64,000 nt of DNA from Haloarcula rubra (lineage in GTDB: Archaea > Halobacteriota > Halobacteria > Halobacteriales > Haloarculaceae): NCBI RefSeq assembly GCF_019599465.1, contig NZ_RKLR01000004.1, positions 124,001 through 188,000 of the forward strand, written 5' to 3'. Position numbers and translations under genes: made by a program. Of the stretch, positions 37,219 through 45,280 are shown piece by piece. How positions within the stretch are numbered: the first letter of the stretch is position 1; every line of letters begins with the position of its first letter. Under the pieces are notes generated by a model. It was not told where the DNA came from, made no database searches, and was given only the letters and a program-made list of their open reading frames with translations.

Positions 37219-38409
37219 ATGGGAGCGCAGACGGGACACACAGCAGTCGTCGTCGGTAACGGGTCGCCGGGCAGTATCGCTACCGTCCGTTCGCTCGGGC
37301 GGCACGGGGTCGACACCGTCGTCGCGTCTGACCTCGCTCTCCCGCCGAGCGCCCGTTCGCGCTACTGCGACGAGTTCGTCCCGCTTCCGACGCCGACGGA
37401 CCCCGACGAGTACGCGTCGGCGCTCCTCTCGCTGGCCCGTCGACCCGACGTACGAACCATCTTTCCCGGCCGCGAACAGGATGCCTTCGTCCTCGCGAGC
37501 AACCGTGACGCGTTCGCCGACCACGTGGCCCCGCTCTGGCCGGCGTTCGAGACGGTCCGCGAGACGCACGACCGACTGGCGCTGTTCGCGACGGCGGCGT
37601 CGGCCGACGTCCCCGTCGCGACCACCGACCCGCTGGACGCGGTCACCGACTGGACCGACGAGCGTATCGTCAAGTCGCGGTACGCGCTCTTGACGGGCAC
37701 GTACGACCGAGCCATCCCCTCACGCGACCTGCACAAGCCGCCCTCGACGGTGTACCTCGAACCGGGCCAGACCCCCGACCGGCAGGCGCTCGTCGAACGG
37801 ATGGAACACGTCCCGGTCACACAGCCCTACGTACGGGGGACGGAGTTCTCCTTCCGGGCGCTGTACGACCACGGCGACCCGGTGGTGACGAGTCAGATAC
37901 GCCAGCACCGCGGGTTCAAGTACACCGGCGGCGCCAGCGTCTACCGGGAGTCGGTCTTCGACCCGCGTCTCGAACGCGCCGGCCGCGCGCTCCTGGACGC
38001 ACTCGACTGGCACGGCCCCGCGGAAGTGGAGTTCCGTCGCCCGACGGACGGCGACGAGTACCTGCTCATGGAGGTCAACCCGCGGCTCTGGGCCTCGCTG
38101 TCCTGTGACGTTCGCGCCGGCGCCGACTACCCGTGGGCCATCTGGCGTCTCGCCGGCGGCGACCCGGTGGCCGGGACCAGCGACTACGAGACCGGCGTCG
38201 GGACCCACCTGCTCCGCGGCGAGGCGTCGTACCTGTACAGCCTCTGGACCCACGACTGTCCGCTGGTGGACCCGCCCGGTCTCGGGACGGCACTCCGTGA
38301 ACTCGTCACGTCGTTCCGTCGCCACCCCGACTGTGACTACCTCTGGCCGTCGGACCCGTGGCCCTTCCTCCGCGACTGCCGTCTCGCGGTCCGCTCCCAC
38401 CTCCCGTGA
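37219..38409 (+). CDS. ATP-grasp carboxylate-amine ligase-like protein
   Basis: 396 aa. The preATP-grasp N-terminal domain is VVVGNGSPGSIATVRSLGRHG; then an ATP-grasp core with RIVKSRYALLTG, VTQPYVRGTEFSFRALYDHG, and the metal-binding LLMEVNPRLWASLSCDVRAG (Glu/Asn). Ligases of this form join a carboxylate to an amine or thiol via acyl phosphate, often for surface or small-molecule modification. The next partner gene is the tRNA, so no pathway context is given. Start ATG 37219 is preferred over a TTG at 37198. Confidence 0.72.
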   Translation: MGAQTGHTAVVVGNGSPGSIATVRSLGRHGVDTVVASDLALPPSARSRYCDEFVPLPTPTDPDEYASALLSLARRPDVRTIFPGREQDAFVLASNRDAFADHVAPLWPAFETVRETHDRLALFATAASADVPVATTDPLDAVTDWTDERIVKSRYALLTGTYDRAIPSRDLHKPPSTVYLEPGQTPDRQALVERMEHVPVTQPYVRGTEFSFRALYDHGDPVVTSQIRQHRGFKYTGGASVYRESVFDPRLERAGRALLDALDWHGPAEVEFRRPTDGDEYLLMEVNPRLWASLSCDVRAGADYPWAIWRLAGGDPVAGTSDYETGVGTHLLRGEASYLYSLWTHDCPLVDPPGLGTALRELVTSFRRHPDCDYLWPSDPWPFLRDCRLAVRSHLP

Positions 38410-38480
38410 CCGCGGCACACCCCACCACGGCGCGGCCGAAGCGAAGCCCTTAATTAAAACACACTCGTCCTCCCGAGTGC

Positions 38481-38551
38481 GGGACCGTGGGGTAGCGGTA
38501 TCCTCTGCCGATGGGGTCGGTAGGACCTGAGTTCGAATCTCGGCGGTCCCA
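38481..38551 (+). tRNA. tRNA-Pro (anticodon GGG)
   Basis: Full cloverleaf can be drawn: acceptor stem GGGACCG with CGGTCCC and discriminator A at 38551. The anticodon stem is TGCCG/CGGTA with loop ATGGGGT, anticodon GGG; the T arm is CTGAG-TTCGAAT-CTCGG. No CCA is encoded. A TATA-like CTTAATTAAAA at 38451-38461 lies about 25 bases upstream. The integrated element begins directly after it, and tRNA genes are the usual integration targets of haloarchaeal elements. Confidence 0.93.
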
Positions 38552-38621
38552 CTCCAATTTCACCCGGATGGAAATTACGAGGAGCATAGAGCTACTGCAA
38601 CCAAATTCCTTAGCAGTGAAT

Positions 38622-38636
38622 GGTGTACTAAACACC
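38622..38636. promoter_or_regulatory. Inverted repeat in the promoter region of the left arm
   Basis: GGTGT-ACTAA-ACACC is a perfect inverted repeat 17 bases before the first start codon of the left arm (GTG 38653). The centre contains TACTAAAC, which would serve as TATA box at the right distance for a leaderless transcript. GGTG/CACC half-sites also form the larger palindrome at 58807, so one regulator could act on both; this is inference. The sequence from 38552 to 38652 has no gene. Confidence 0.4.
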
Positions 38637-38652
38637 GGTCTTTAAGTGCGAG

Positions 38653-38781
38653 GTGGTCGGCTTGATTTCCGACGCCTCCACAACGGAACCAACGCCGGTT
38701 GTCTGCGAGTTCTGTGGGTTCTCTATTACTGACGACGGGCAGAACTGTCCCGCCCTCGATGACGGGAGGTGCCGCCCATGA
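38653..38781 (+). CDS. Very small zinc-finger protein, first gene of the left arm
   Basis: 42 aa with GTG start at 38653 (TTG at 38662 is an alternative). The sequence holds VVCEFCGFSITDDGQNCP then LDDGRCRP, a four-Cys pattern C-x2-C-x9-C-x8-C that could hold zinc. Its stop TGA overlaps the next ATG (ATGA), the same coupling used through the whole operon, which supports it being real despite its size. Likely a DNA- or protein-binding accessory factor of the element; function unknown. Confidence 0.55.
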   Translation: MVGLISDASTTEPTPVVCEFCGFSITDDGQNCPALDDGRCRP

Positions 38782-39107
38782 CCGTCACGCTGGAGACGCC
38801 GTGTCTCACGGACGGCAACTGGGTCCGACGATCGGCCGACTCTCGGGGCGTCGACGGTCACGATCTCTGCGACCAGTGTTTCCCCGACGGCTGGGACACG
38901 GTCGCCGAGAAAGACGTCGAGACGTTCCTGACGACTGGTCGAACGCGGTCGAAACTCCACCGGAGTATCGACACTGGTGACGACGCCGACACGAGCGGAT
39001 TCGGCGACCACGACTACCCCGACCAGACGCTCGCTTCAAGAGTCCTGAACGACGAGGTCACGGTCGAACACGAGTTCGAGTGGGACCGCGCGGGAGGTGA
39101 CGCGTAG
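38778..39107 (+). CDS. Element-encoded hypothetical protein with CxxC motif
   Basis: 109 aa, acidic. A single knuckle CDQCFPDGWDTVAEKDVE follows GHDLCDQC, with another Cys upstream (LETPCLTDG); this could make a partial zinc site. Residues 75-109 are acidic. Preceded by an ATGA overlap and followed directly by the next ATG (TAG then ATG at 39108). No recognisable family. Confidence 0.55.
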   Translation: MTVTLETPCLTDGNWVRRSADSRGVDGHDLCDQCFPDGWDTVAEKDVETFLTTGRTRSKLHRSIDTGDDADTSGFGDHDYPDQTLASRVLNDEVTVEHEFEWDRAGGDA

Positions 39108-39380
39108 ATGGTGTCGCACGACGACGAGTGCGAGTCCTGCGGTGCCATCGGTCGAACGACGGTGACCCGCTTCGCGGACGGGTCGCGCTACGAGATGTGC
39201 GAGCCCTGTACCCGCGATTGGCTCCTCATCTGGCGCCACTGGTGCGAGATCCAACCCCAGCAGGCCAACCGGGTTCGTGCGCAAGCTAACCGGGATACTC
39301 TCGCGCGTAGTGACGGTGGTCGGCCGATAACCGACGGTGGTCAGTCTGCGGACGCGACTGACCGGGAGGGGTCGCAGTGA
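39108..39380 (+). CDS. Element-encoded small zinc-ribbon protein
   Basis: 90 aa. DECESCGAIGRTTVTRF and RYEMCEPCTRDWLLIW form a two-knuckle zinc ribbon (C-x2-C, C-x2-C). The C-terminal third (ARSDGGRPITDGGQ) is polar and low complexity. It overlaps the next gene, whose GTG lies in the stop. Such proteins recur in haloarchaeal viruses and plasmids. Specific role unknown. Confidence 0.6.
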   Translation: MVSHDDECESCGAIGRTTVTRFADGSRYEMCEPCTRDWLLIWRHWCEIQPQQANRVRAQANRDTLARSDGGRPITDGGQSADATDREGSQ

Positions 39381-39739
39381 CGCTCTACCCTTCGGGTGGT
39401 GAGGCCGCGACACTCGTCCTCGCCTACTGTCTGGTGTCGTGGTTCGTCGGCGGACTCTACGGCGCCTACGCGTGGGAACGGGCCCACCGCGACCGGTCGC
39501 TCCGGGAGATCTGTGGGTTCGGCGACGAGGAGGTCGCCACCGACGGCGGCCGCGACACCTTCGCGTGTGACGGGTGTGGCGACGAGACGCCGATCGGATC
39601 GCGCTGGCGGTACCTCCGCCCAGACCAGCCTGACGACGAAATCGCGACCGATCATCTCTGCCCGCGCTGTTCGACGCGGAAGGACTCGTCCCGACTGTTC
39701 CGGTCGGCCGACGATATCGGAGGTGGTGCTGGTGAGTAA
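39377..39739 (+). CDS. Membrane-anchored zinc-ribbon protein
   Basis: 120 aa with GTG start at 39377. One N-terminal TM helix (AATLVLAYCLVSWFVGGLYGAY, about residues 10-31) is followed by a cytoplasmic basic stretch (RAHRDRSLREI) and a zinc ribbon: TFACDGCGDETPIG and HLCPRCSTRK. This could tether a nucleic-acid or protein complex to the membrane. Overlaps the next small gene by eight bases. Confidence 0.6.
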   Translation: MTLYPSGGEAATLVLAYCLVSWFVGGLYGAYAWERAHRDRSLREICGFGDEEVATDGGRDTFACDGCGDETPIGSRWRYLRPDQPDDEIATDHLCPRCSTRKDSSRLFRSADDIGGGAGE

Positions 39740-39863
39740 GCGCACCATCGCCCGCGAACACCTCCTCGGTGCGACGGTATGGGCCTACGCTGGCGGCACC
39801 GCCATCGTCAAGCCGTGGACCAGTCGTGACCACTTCTCCCGGTTCTGGAGGGTTGGGTCGTGA
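39732..39863 (+). CDS. Very small basic protein in the left-arm operon
   Basis: 43 aa starting at GTG 39732 (another GTG at 39726). Sequence features: SKRTIAREHLLGATVWAYAG, then a basic, aromatic tail (WTSRDHFSRFWRVG). The middle is weakly hydrophobic. Kept because it starts inside the previous gene's end and its TGA overlaps the GTG of the next gene, in line with the operon's coupling pattern. No family recognised. Confidence 0.45.
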   Translation: MSKRTIAREHLLGATVWAYAGGTAIVKPWTSRDHFSRFWRVGS

Positions 39864-40381
39864 GTAGTACCACGGAGCTGGCCGACCCGAAGGCCATCGG
39901 CCTCGACGTTGAGGACCTCGTCGTCGGCACCGTCGATGCGCTTGCAGCCGCCGAAGACGACGATGCCCATCACGACGCTGTCGTGACCGAGCTACTCTGT
40001 CCGTCGCTCGTCGACGCCGACGTGCCTGTCGTGTTCTGTGGGACGCCGCTCGTGCCCGTGGGCGCCCACGTCGAGATCAAGGCGTGCAAACGCTGGACCA
40101 GCGACGGACCGGGTCGGTCCCGCGGTCGGTGGGTGCTGAAAGGTCGTGACGACGGCCAGCACGCCGCGCTGCTGGACGGCGCCAGCTACTACGCGCTGGC
40201 CGTCTACGAGACGACCCCCGGCGATGAGCGCGTGCTGGTCGCGATTGCTGTAATCCCGGCATCGCTCCTAGACGAACACCTGCGTGGTCGGTGGCGCGAG
40301 ACCGACCGTCGCGAGGGCACGCTCGCGAAACTCGGGTGGCCGCACCTGCTCGGCCGCGTTCTCGGGGGTGAGCCGGCGTGA
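39860..40381 (+). CDS. Possible PD-(D/E)XK-type nuclease
   Basis: 173 aa, GTG start overlapping the preceding stop. VDADVPVVFCGTPLVPVGAH precedes VEIKACKRW: an Asp followed about 20 residues later by Glu-x-Lys, the active-site arrangement of restriction-endonuclease-like folds. Then GRWVLKGRDDGQHAALLDG and SYYALAVYE complete a plausible alpha/beta core. It directly overlaps the methyltransferase gene, so it may be a partner nuclease or a recombination/resolvase-type enzyme. The catalytic motif is seen; the activity is inferred. Confidence 0.45.
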   Translation: MSSTTELADPKAIGLDVEDLVVGTVDALAAAEDDDAHHDAVVTELLCPSLVDADVPVVFCGTPLVPVGAHVEIKACKRWTSDGPGRSRGRWVLKGRDDGQHAALLDGASYYALAVYETTPGDERVLVAIAVIPASLLDEHLRGRWRETDRREGTLAKLGWPHLLGRVLGGEPA

Positions 40382-41874
40382 CGACGGTCACGGCCGTCGA
40401 CCTGTTCTGCGGTGGCGGCGGGCTCTCGACGGCACTCGCCGAGGCGTGCGAAGACCTCGATCGCGACGTCGAGCTGGTCGCGGTCAACCACTGGGGGAAA
40501 GCCATCGAGACCCACGAGCGAAACCATCCGTGGGCGACGCATCTGAACGCGAAGATCGAGGAACTCCACCCGCCAGACGTCGTCGATCCCGGCACCGTCG
40601 ATATCCTCATCGCGGCGCCGGAGTGTACACACTTCTCGACGGCGCGGGGTGGCAAGCCGGTCACCGAACAGGCCCGCGCCAGCCCGATGCACGTGCTGGA
40701 CTGGGTCGGCAAGCTCCAGCCCCAGACGCTGCTGCTGGAGAACGTTCCCGAGTTCGAATCGTGGGGCCCGATCGTCGACGGCGAACCCTCTCGTGACGGG
40801 ACGAAGTTCGACGCCTGGAAAGCCCAGCTCGAGGCCGACCGCTACTCGGTCCGGCACACGAAACTGAACGCCGCCGACTACGGCGACGCGACCTCGCGAC
40901 GACGGTTCTTCGTGATGGGGCGCCGAGACTACCGCCCGTCGTTCCCCGAGCCGACCCACAGCGAGGACGGCGAGGTGCCCGGCACTGAGCCGTACCGAAC
41001 GGCTGCCGAAATCATCGATTGGTCGGACACTGGTGAGACCCTCTGGACGCGCTCGCGTCCGCTGTCGAACAACACGATGCAGCGCATCGCCGAAGGCATC
41101 CGCCAGCACTGCGACGAGCGGCTGTCCGCCTTCGCCGAGGCCGTAGCGACCCTCACGCCCGACGACGTCGAGGCGATGCAGGCCGACGTGGTCGCCGTCG
41201 ACGACGTTCAACAGGCCGCCGCCGAACGGAGCGACCCGTTCCTCGTCGAAGGCCCGGCGGCGATCGCCGACCGGGACGAGACGACTGCGCTCTCGGTGCC
41301 GATGGTGATGGGCCAGCACTCGAACGCGAAGGCGAAGGACTCCCGCGAGAGTCCGCTTCCGACCATCGCGACGCGAGGGGCGATTCACTACATCCACGCC
41401 GATGCGTTCGTGTTGCCGCGCAACGGTGCGTTCCGTGGGCTCCACAGTAACGCGACGTACGAGGCCGACGACCGGCCGCTCCACACGGTCACGGCGAAGA
41501 ACCACGACGGCCACCTCGTCTCGCCGTTCCTCGTCGAGTACTACGGCAACAGCGACGTGAAAACTGTCGAAGAACCGCTGCCGACGGTCACGACGAAAGA
41601 CCGACACGCGCTGTGTCTCCCCGACCTGTACCCGTGGGGGCTAGACCTCCGGTACCGGATGCTGCAGCCGCGTGAGTTGGCGGCCGCGCAGGGCTTCCCA
41701 CCGGATTACGAGTTCGCGGGGAACAAGACTGAGACGACGAAGCAGATCGGGAACGCGGTACCGGTCAACCTCGGGAAGGCACTCGTCAAACAGCTCCTCC
41801 TTCCGACCGACCAGCCCGCTATCTCACAGTGGGAAGAGTCTGACCAGCCTGTCGACGGGGAGGCCGATGACTGA
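40378..41874 (+). CDS. DNA cytosine-5 methyltransferase
   Basis: 498 aa, SAM-dependent. Motif I AVDLFCGGGGLSTALAEA (residues 6-23). The catalytic loop reads LIAAPECTHFSTARGG, with Glu in place of the second Pro of the usual PPC but the Cys nucleophile kept. Motif VI LLLENVPEFES, motif VIII RRRFFVMGRR, a long variable target-recognition region (about 200-420), and motif X IGNAVPVNLGKALV close the fold. It probably modifies the element's DNA against host restriction, or forms a pair with the preceding nuclease-like protein. GTG start overlaps that gene by four bases. Confidence 0.9.
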   Translation: MTTVTAVDLFCGGGGLSTALAEACEDLDRDVELVAVNHWGKAIETHERNHPWATHLNAKIEELHPPDVVDPGTVDILIAAPECTHFSTARGGKPVTEQARASPMHVLDWVGKLQPQTLLLENVPEFESWGPIVDGEPSRDGTKFDAWKAQLEADRYSVRHTKLNAADYGDATSRRRFFVMGRRDYRPSFPEPTHSEDGEVPGTEPYRTAAEIIDWSDTGETLWTRSRPLSNNTMQRIAEGIRQHCDERLSAFAEAVATLTPDDVEAMQADVVAVDDVQQAAAERSDPFLVEGPAAIADRDETTALSVPMVMGQHSNAKAKDSRESPLPTIATRGAIHYIHADAFVLPRNGAFRGLHSNATYEADDRPLHTVTAKNHDGHLVSPFLVEYYGNSDVKTVEEPLPTVTTKDRHALCLPDLYPWGLDLRYRMLQPRELAAAQGFPPDYEFAGNKTETTKQIGNAVPVNLGKALVKQLLLPTDQPAISQWEESDQPVDGEADD

Positions 41875-42470
41875 TGCCGTCGACGCACCAGGGCAGCGAG
41901 ATCCGCGAGCGGTTGCGCTGTCCCGACCTCGCCGACCGTCTGGGCGAAGACCCGGCCCGCTGGCTGGATCAGGACCTCATGGCCCGGTCGACGAGACGAC
42001 AGATCGATCACGAAGGCACGGGTCCCCAGCAGGTCCGCCTCGTCGAGGACCGGGACGTCACGACCGCGGCGATGGTCGTGTTCTCGCTCATCGACGGCAT
42101 CGACACGATCGAGCGGGTCCGTATCTGGAAAGCGGTCGAACGACGGCTGGCGAACGACCGGTACGACTCGGCGGTCGACCTCGAGGAGCCTCGCGGGGCG
42201 GTCATGCACCGGCTGGACCAGCGCGAAGAGTGGCTTCGGTTGCATGGCGAGCGGCCCGACCGGCTCCCGCACGGCCCACGCCGGCCGTGTGAGTGTTGCG
42301 AGGACGAGAGCGGTGTCACTGCTGGCGACCTTCGGGAACGCGACGCGGCAGCTGCCGAACGGCTCACCGAGGGGTACTCGCGGGACGGCGTCGACACGAG
42401 TGAGACCACACCGGAGACCGAGGCAGCGACGCTCGGTGAGTACGCGACCGACGGAGGTGCGTCGGAGTGA
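41874..42470 (+). CDS. Element-encoded hypothetical protein with a Cys cluster
   Basis: 198 aa; charged, mostly helical. LRCPDLADRLGEDPARWLDQ, DRDVTTAAMVVFSLIDGIDT and RVRIWKAVERRLANDR suggest two helical bundles. PRRPCECCEDESG near residue 140 has three Cys in four residues. The last 50 residues are acidic and Thr/Glu rich. It overlaps the methyltransferase stop (TGATG) and the next gene's start. No family recognised. Confidence 0.55.
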   Translation: MPSTHQGSEIRERLRCPDLADRLGEDPARWLDQDLMARSTRRQIDHEGTGPQQVRLVEDRDVTTAAMVVFSLIDGIDTIERVRIWKAVERRLANDRYDSAVDLEEPRGAVMHRLDQREEWLRLHGERPDRLPHGPRRPCECCEDESGVTAGDLRERDAAAAERLTEGYSRDGVDTSETTPETEAATLGEYATDGGASE

Positions 42471-44101
42471 CGCACGTCGCGCCGCACATCCACGAGGCCG
42501 ACGCGTGGCTCTACTACGGTCCCGTCGCCGCCGGCAACAGCGAGGCCGTCGACTACGATGGGCTTGATCCGTACTGGGCGCTTGCGGACCTGCTCATTAA
42601 CGAGTGCGACGGGTACGCCGAACTCTCCGACGTCGTCATCGACGGCGAGGTGTGCGACCTCCGGTTGAACTACTCGACGTCTGGCATCGCGCCTCGCCCG
42701 ACCGATCCCGTCGACAGTGACACGCTCTACGAGTTCGATATCCACGTCGACGGTGAAGGCGAGCGCAAGTGCAACTTCAACGTCTCGCCGCGGTTCCCGT
42801 CCATGCGGAAACCCGATGGTGAAGAGCTGACGTTCCCGTTCAACCACACCGACGCCGATGCCGGTGTGAGTGTGCACGCCCAGCCGTCGAACATCGATCT
42901 CGACGAACTCCCAGGCCTGCTGGCGCGGGCGATCTTCGAGCTCGCCGACGATGCTGGAGTCGGCCTGTATCACGGCTACTTCGACGCGCCGTTCGATGGG
43001 CACGTTACGGCCGTCGAGCGCTATGTCCGCCTCACGCGGTCGATGAACGAGAAGCTCATCGGCACTGGTGGCGTCCTCGACCGGCTGACGATGCTCTTGT
43101 CGGATGCCACCGGGACAGCTGGTGAGTACAAGTGGGACAACGAGGAGGAACGCGGCCACCACCACATCCTCAAGCACGGGTCTGTGAGTGCCGAAGAACT
43201 GGTCCCACAGCACCGTCTCGGCGGGAACATCAAGAGCTACCTCCCGGAGAACCCGGAGAACTTCACCCCAGACGATCCGCTGTACCATCCGAAGCTCGGT
43301 GTGAAGTTCGTCGCCGGGCGGACGTCGACGGGGTCGGTCTCCTGGGCCGACCGGCACGACGTGATTCAGGAACTCGACGAGCGGCTTTTGTCGTTGCTCT
43401 CGTGGGCTGGTGTGCCGACCGAGGCTGGCGGCACGACGTTCGTCGCCGACGATCACTTCGAAGCGGCGCCCGCAGAGTCGTCGGTGCCGATTCACGAGGA
43501 CCCGCTCCCACGGCTGGAGACCCAGCAGGAGCACTTGCTGCTGACCGTGCTGCGGGACATGACGCCGACCGACCAGTCGATGACCGAGACCCTCGCGACC
43601 GACGGCGGGATGCACGCTGAGCAGCTTGCCGATGCGACCGACACGTCGCTGTCGACGGTGTATCGAATGCTCCAGCGGCTGGAGGGCGTCGTCACCAGCG
43701 ATAACGGCCACGTCCGGTTCGTCTCGGAGAAGCTTCGGCAGGAGGTTCGCGGGCTCGTCGAGTCCGTCGAGCACGCCATCGACTCAGCAGCCGACCGGGC
43801 CGCTCGTATCGTCGACATGGACGTCCGGCAGTCGTCGTCGTCGGCGTTCGACCGGTGGCTCGCGAAGTACGGCGCCGAGTTCGAGGCGCCCAACCACGAG
43901 GGGCAGCGCCCAGTGGTCCGCATCGACACGGTGCTCTCAGAGCTGAAGTCGACGAACCAGCCACTCGTTGGCGACGTCATCGGGGAGATGATCCGCGCCT
44001 GGAAGACCGACGGTCGTGATCCGGCGACGCTGCTGGACGCTGTCGTCGAGGTCGCCATCGACGGCACGCAGTACACGCGCCCGGCCAGAACCCTCCGGTA
44101 G
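42467..44101 (+). CDS. Large element protein with winged-helix segment; candidate replication or control protein
   Basis: 544 aa, last gene of the left arm, GTG start at 42467. The N-terminal 370 residues are a globular domain with many His/Asp/Tyr (EADAWLYYGPVAAG, ERGHHHILKHGSVSAEELVP, GVKFVAGRTSTGSVSW), unlike known Rep or MCM types. Residues about 383-420 form a winged HTH (MHAEQLADATDTSLSTVYRM then LQRLEGVVTSDNGHVRFV). A C-terminal helical part follows. Related long proteins occur in other haloarchaeal elements to my memory, without a defined role. Its place before a structured non-coding region suits a replication initiator, but this is inference. Confidence 0.5.
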   Translation: MTHVAPHIHEADAWLYYGPVAAGNSEAVDYDGLDPYWALADLLINECDGYAELSDVVIDGEVCDLRLNYSTSGIAPRPTDPVDSDTLYEFDIHVDGEGERKCNFNVSPRFPSMRKPDGEELTFPFNHTDADAGVSVHAQPSNIDLDELPGLLARAIFELADDAGVGLYHGYFDAPFDGHVTAVERYVRLTRSMNEKLIGTGGVLDRLTMLLSDATGTAGEYKWDNEEERGHHHILKHGSVSAEELVPQHRLGGNIKSYLPENPENFTPDDPLYHPKLGVKFVAGRTSTGSVSWADRHDVIQELDERLLSLLSWAGVPTEAGGTTFVADDHFEAAPAESSVPIHEDPLPRLETQQEHLLLTVLRDMTPTDQSMTETLATDGGMHAEQLADATDTSLSTVYRMLQRLEGVVTSDNGHVRFVSEKLRQEVRGLVESVEHAIDSAADRAARIVDMDVRQSSSSAFDRWLAKYGAEFEAPNHEGQRPVVRIDTVLSELKSTNQPLVGDVIGEMIRAWKTDGRDPATLLDAVVEVAIDGTQYTRPARTLR

Positions 44102-44438
44102 CGCCCGACAGCCGAGAGGCATCACTATCCAGCGTACTGGTTCTTTATAAGTGGTAACGCGGCCGAACCCCGTAACCCCTGTTTCGGGTGCAGTCGGTTC
44201 CCGGCTTGTTTCGGTCTCATCGGCAGTTGGTTGTCGGTCGCGTGCCCGCCCGGCGGGCAGCACCCCTTAGCGGGTGTGGCTAAGGCCACGCCCCTGCGGG
44301 GCGCAAAAATACACCCCGCCCCGCTGCCGCAGACTCCAGTTGAAGCACGCGAAACAAGGGTGTTGATCGAGGCTCTCTCACTATGGCTGGTATGTAACTG
44401 GGAATAAATTTATCAGTCACAAATCAGTAGAACCCGAT
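44102..44438. other. Structured, GC-rich non-coding region: candidate ncRNA or replication origin
   Basis: No open frame of note. A good TATA box, CTTTATAAG (44143-44151), is followed by GC-rich sequence containing stem-loops: CCCGC-CCG-GCGGG (within 44242-44262), CCTTAGC-7-GCTAAGG (44265-44285) and CGCCCC-TGC-GGGGCG (44289-44303). The last is followed by an A-rich run and then AT-rich DNA. An RNA starting near 44173 and ending near 44310 is one reading; an origin for the element is another. A second TATA-like AATAAATTTATC at about 44403-44414 serves the next gene. Confidence 0.4.
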
Positions 44439-44627
44439 ATGTTTGGGAACAACCACAATGACGACACTACCAAACTTCAAGACGCGATTATAAACGAGTA
44501 CGATCTGGGTGTCTCAAACCCGAAACAGATTGCAGCGAACTGCGACTGCTCTGAGAGTTACGTCAAGGAGACGTTGAACGAATTCCGGCCTGACTGGGAC
44601 AACGACAGTGGATTCAGCTTCATGTGA
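44439..44627 (+). CDS. Small helix-turn-helix protein of the cargo island
   Basis: 62 aa. KLQDAIINEYDLGVSNPKQI and ANCDCSESYVKETLNEFRPD form a tri-helical HTH resembling sigma-70 region 4 or phage-type regulators. A TATA box about 27-35 bases upstream makes it leaderless. Its base composition is much lower in GC than the element's operons. It overlaps the following nuclease gene by 20 bases, so the two are probably one transcript and the HTH may be its regulator. Confidence 0.6.
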   Translation: MFGNNHNDDTTKLQDAIINEYDLGVSNPKQIAANCDCSESYVKETLNEFRPDWDNDSGFSFM

Positions 44628-45045
44628 GATACTGGAGGCGCTACGGCGTCTCCCTCCACGTCACTTCGAGCAATTTGTTGCCGATGTCTGGCAGGAACGT
44701 CAGGGGTGGGCAACGGAAGTGATGGATGCAGGCCCAGACAAGGGCCTCGATGTCATCGGACAACCACCTGATGGAGGCCCAAAAACTGCCGTTCAGTGCA
44801 AGCGCTACGCAGCGGGGAACAAAATCACGAGCAGGGATGTCCAGCAGTACGCTGCTCTGAGACAACAGTGGGACGACGTTGAGGGTGTAACAATTGTCAC
44901 GACGAGTTCCTTCACGAAGGACGCCCGAGAGTTGGCAGACAGAATGAGAGTGAAGTGTATTGATGCCGACGACCTCGCTCAGTTGGTTCAGAGGTACGAC
45001 GCCCTTGATATCCTGGAATGGTACGACAACGGTAAATCTAAGTAA
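44608..45045 (+). CDS. Mrr-like restriction endonuclease domain protein
   Basis: 145 aa with GTG start. The Mrr_cat-like fold is visible as RHFEQFVADVWQERQGWATEV, then DAGPDKGLDVIG (catalytic Asp) and TAVQCKRYAAGNKITSRDV with the Gln-x-Lys pair of Mrr enzymes. VEGVTIVTTSSFTKDARELA is the following strand and helix typical of the family. Unlike E. coli Mrr there is no N-terminal winged-helix, but the preceding gene supplies an HTH. Probably cleaves modified or foreign DNA; could serve in defence or inter-element competition. Confidence 0.75.
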   Translation: MDSASCEILEALRRLPPRHFEQFVADVWQERQGWATEVMDAGPDKGLDVIGQPPDGGPKTAVQCKRYAAGNKITSRDVQQYAALRQQWDDVEGVTIVTTSSFTKDARELADRMRVKCIDADDLAQLVQRYDALDILEWYDNGKSK

Positions 45046-45052
45046 AATAACA

Positions 45053-45217
45053 ATGACAGATGATGATCTTCGGTTCGGAGACGTAGATGGTAATACAGAA
45101 ACCGGTGACAGAGATATTGCCGATCTAATCCGTCAAGTAGTAATCTTGCTCCTCGGAGCCTATATTGTCCTCAAAATGCTCGAAATACTGTTTAACGTCC
45201 CAGTTCCGATGGTATGA
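45053..45217 (+). CDS. Small single-TM protein
   Basis: 54 aa. Acidic N-terminus (MTDDDLRFGDVDGNTETGD), then one TM helix (LIRQVVILLLGAYIVLKMLE) and a short tail. Starts 7 bases after the Mrr-like gene, in the same direction, so probably in one operon with it. Too short to assign a family; a membrane-acting partner is one possibility. Confidence 0.5.
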   Translation: MTDDDLRFGDVDGNTETGDRDIADLIRQVVILLLGAYIVLKMLEILFNVPVPMV

Positions 45218-45280
45218 GGATGTATCTGGGGTAGTGCTCTTACAGAAGGTTGAAAACGCGTGCAGTCCAGATTTGTGGCT

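Noticed and set aside
38450-38635. 61-residue minus-strand frame over tRNA-Pro containing DRRDSNSGPTD
   Set aside because: Well-known spurious translation of tRNA sequence in archaeal and bacterial genomes.
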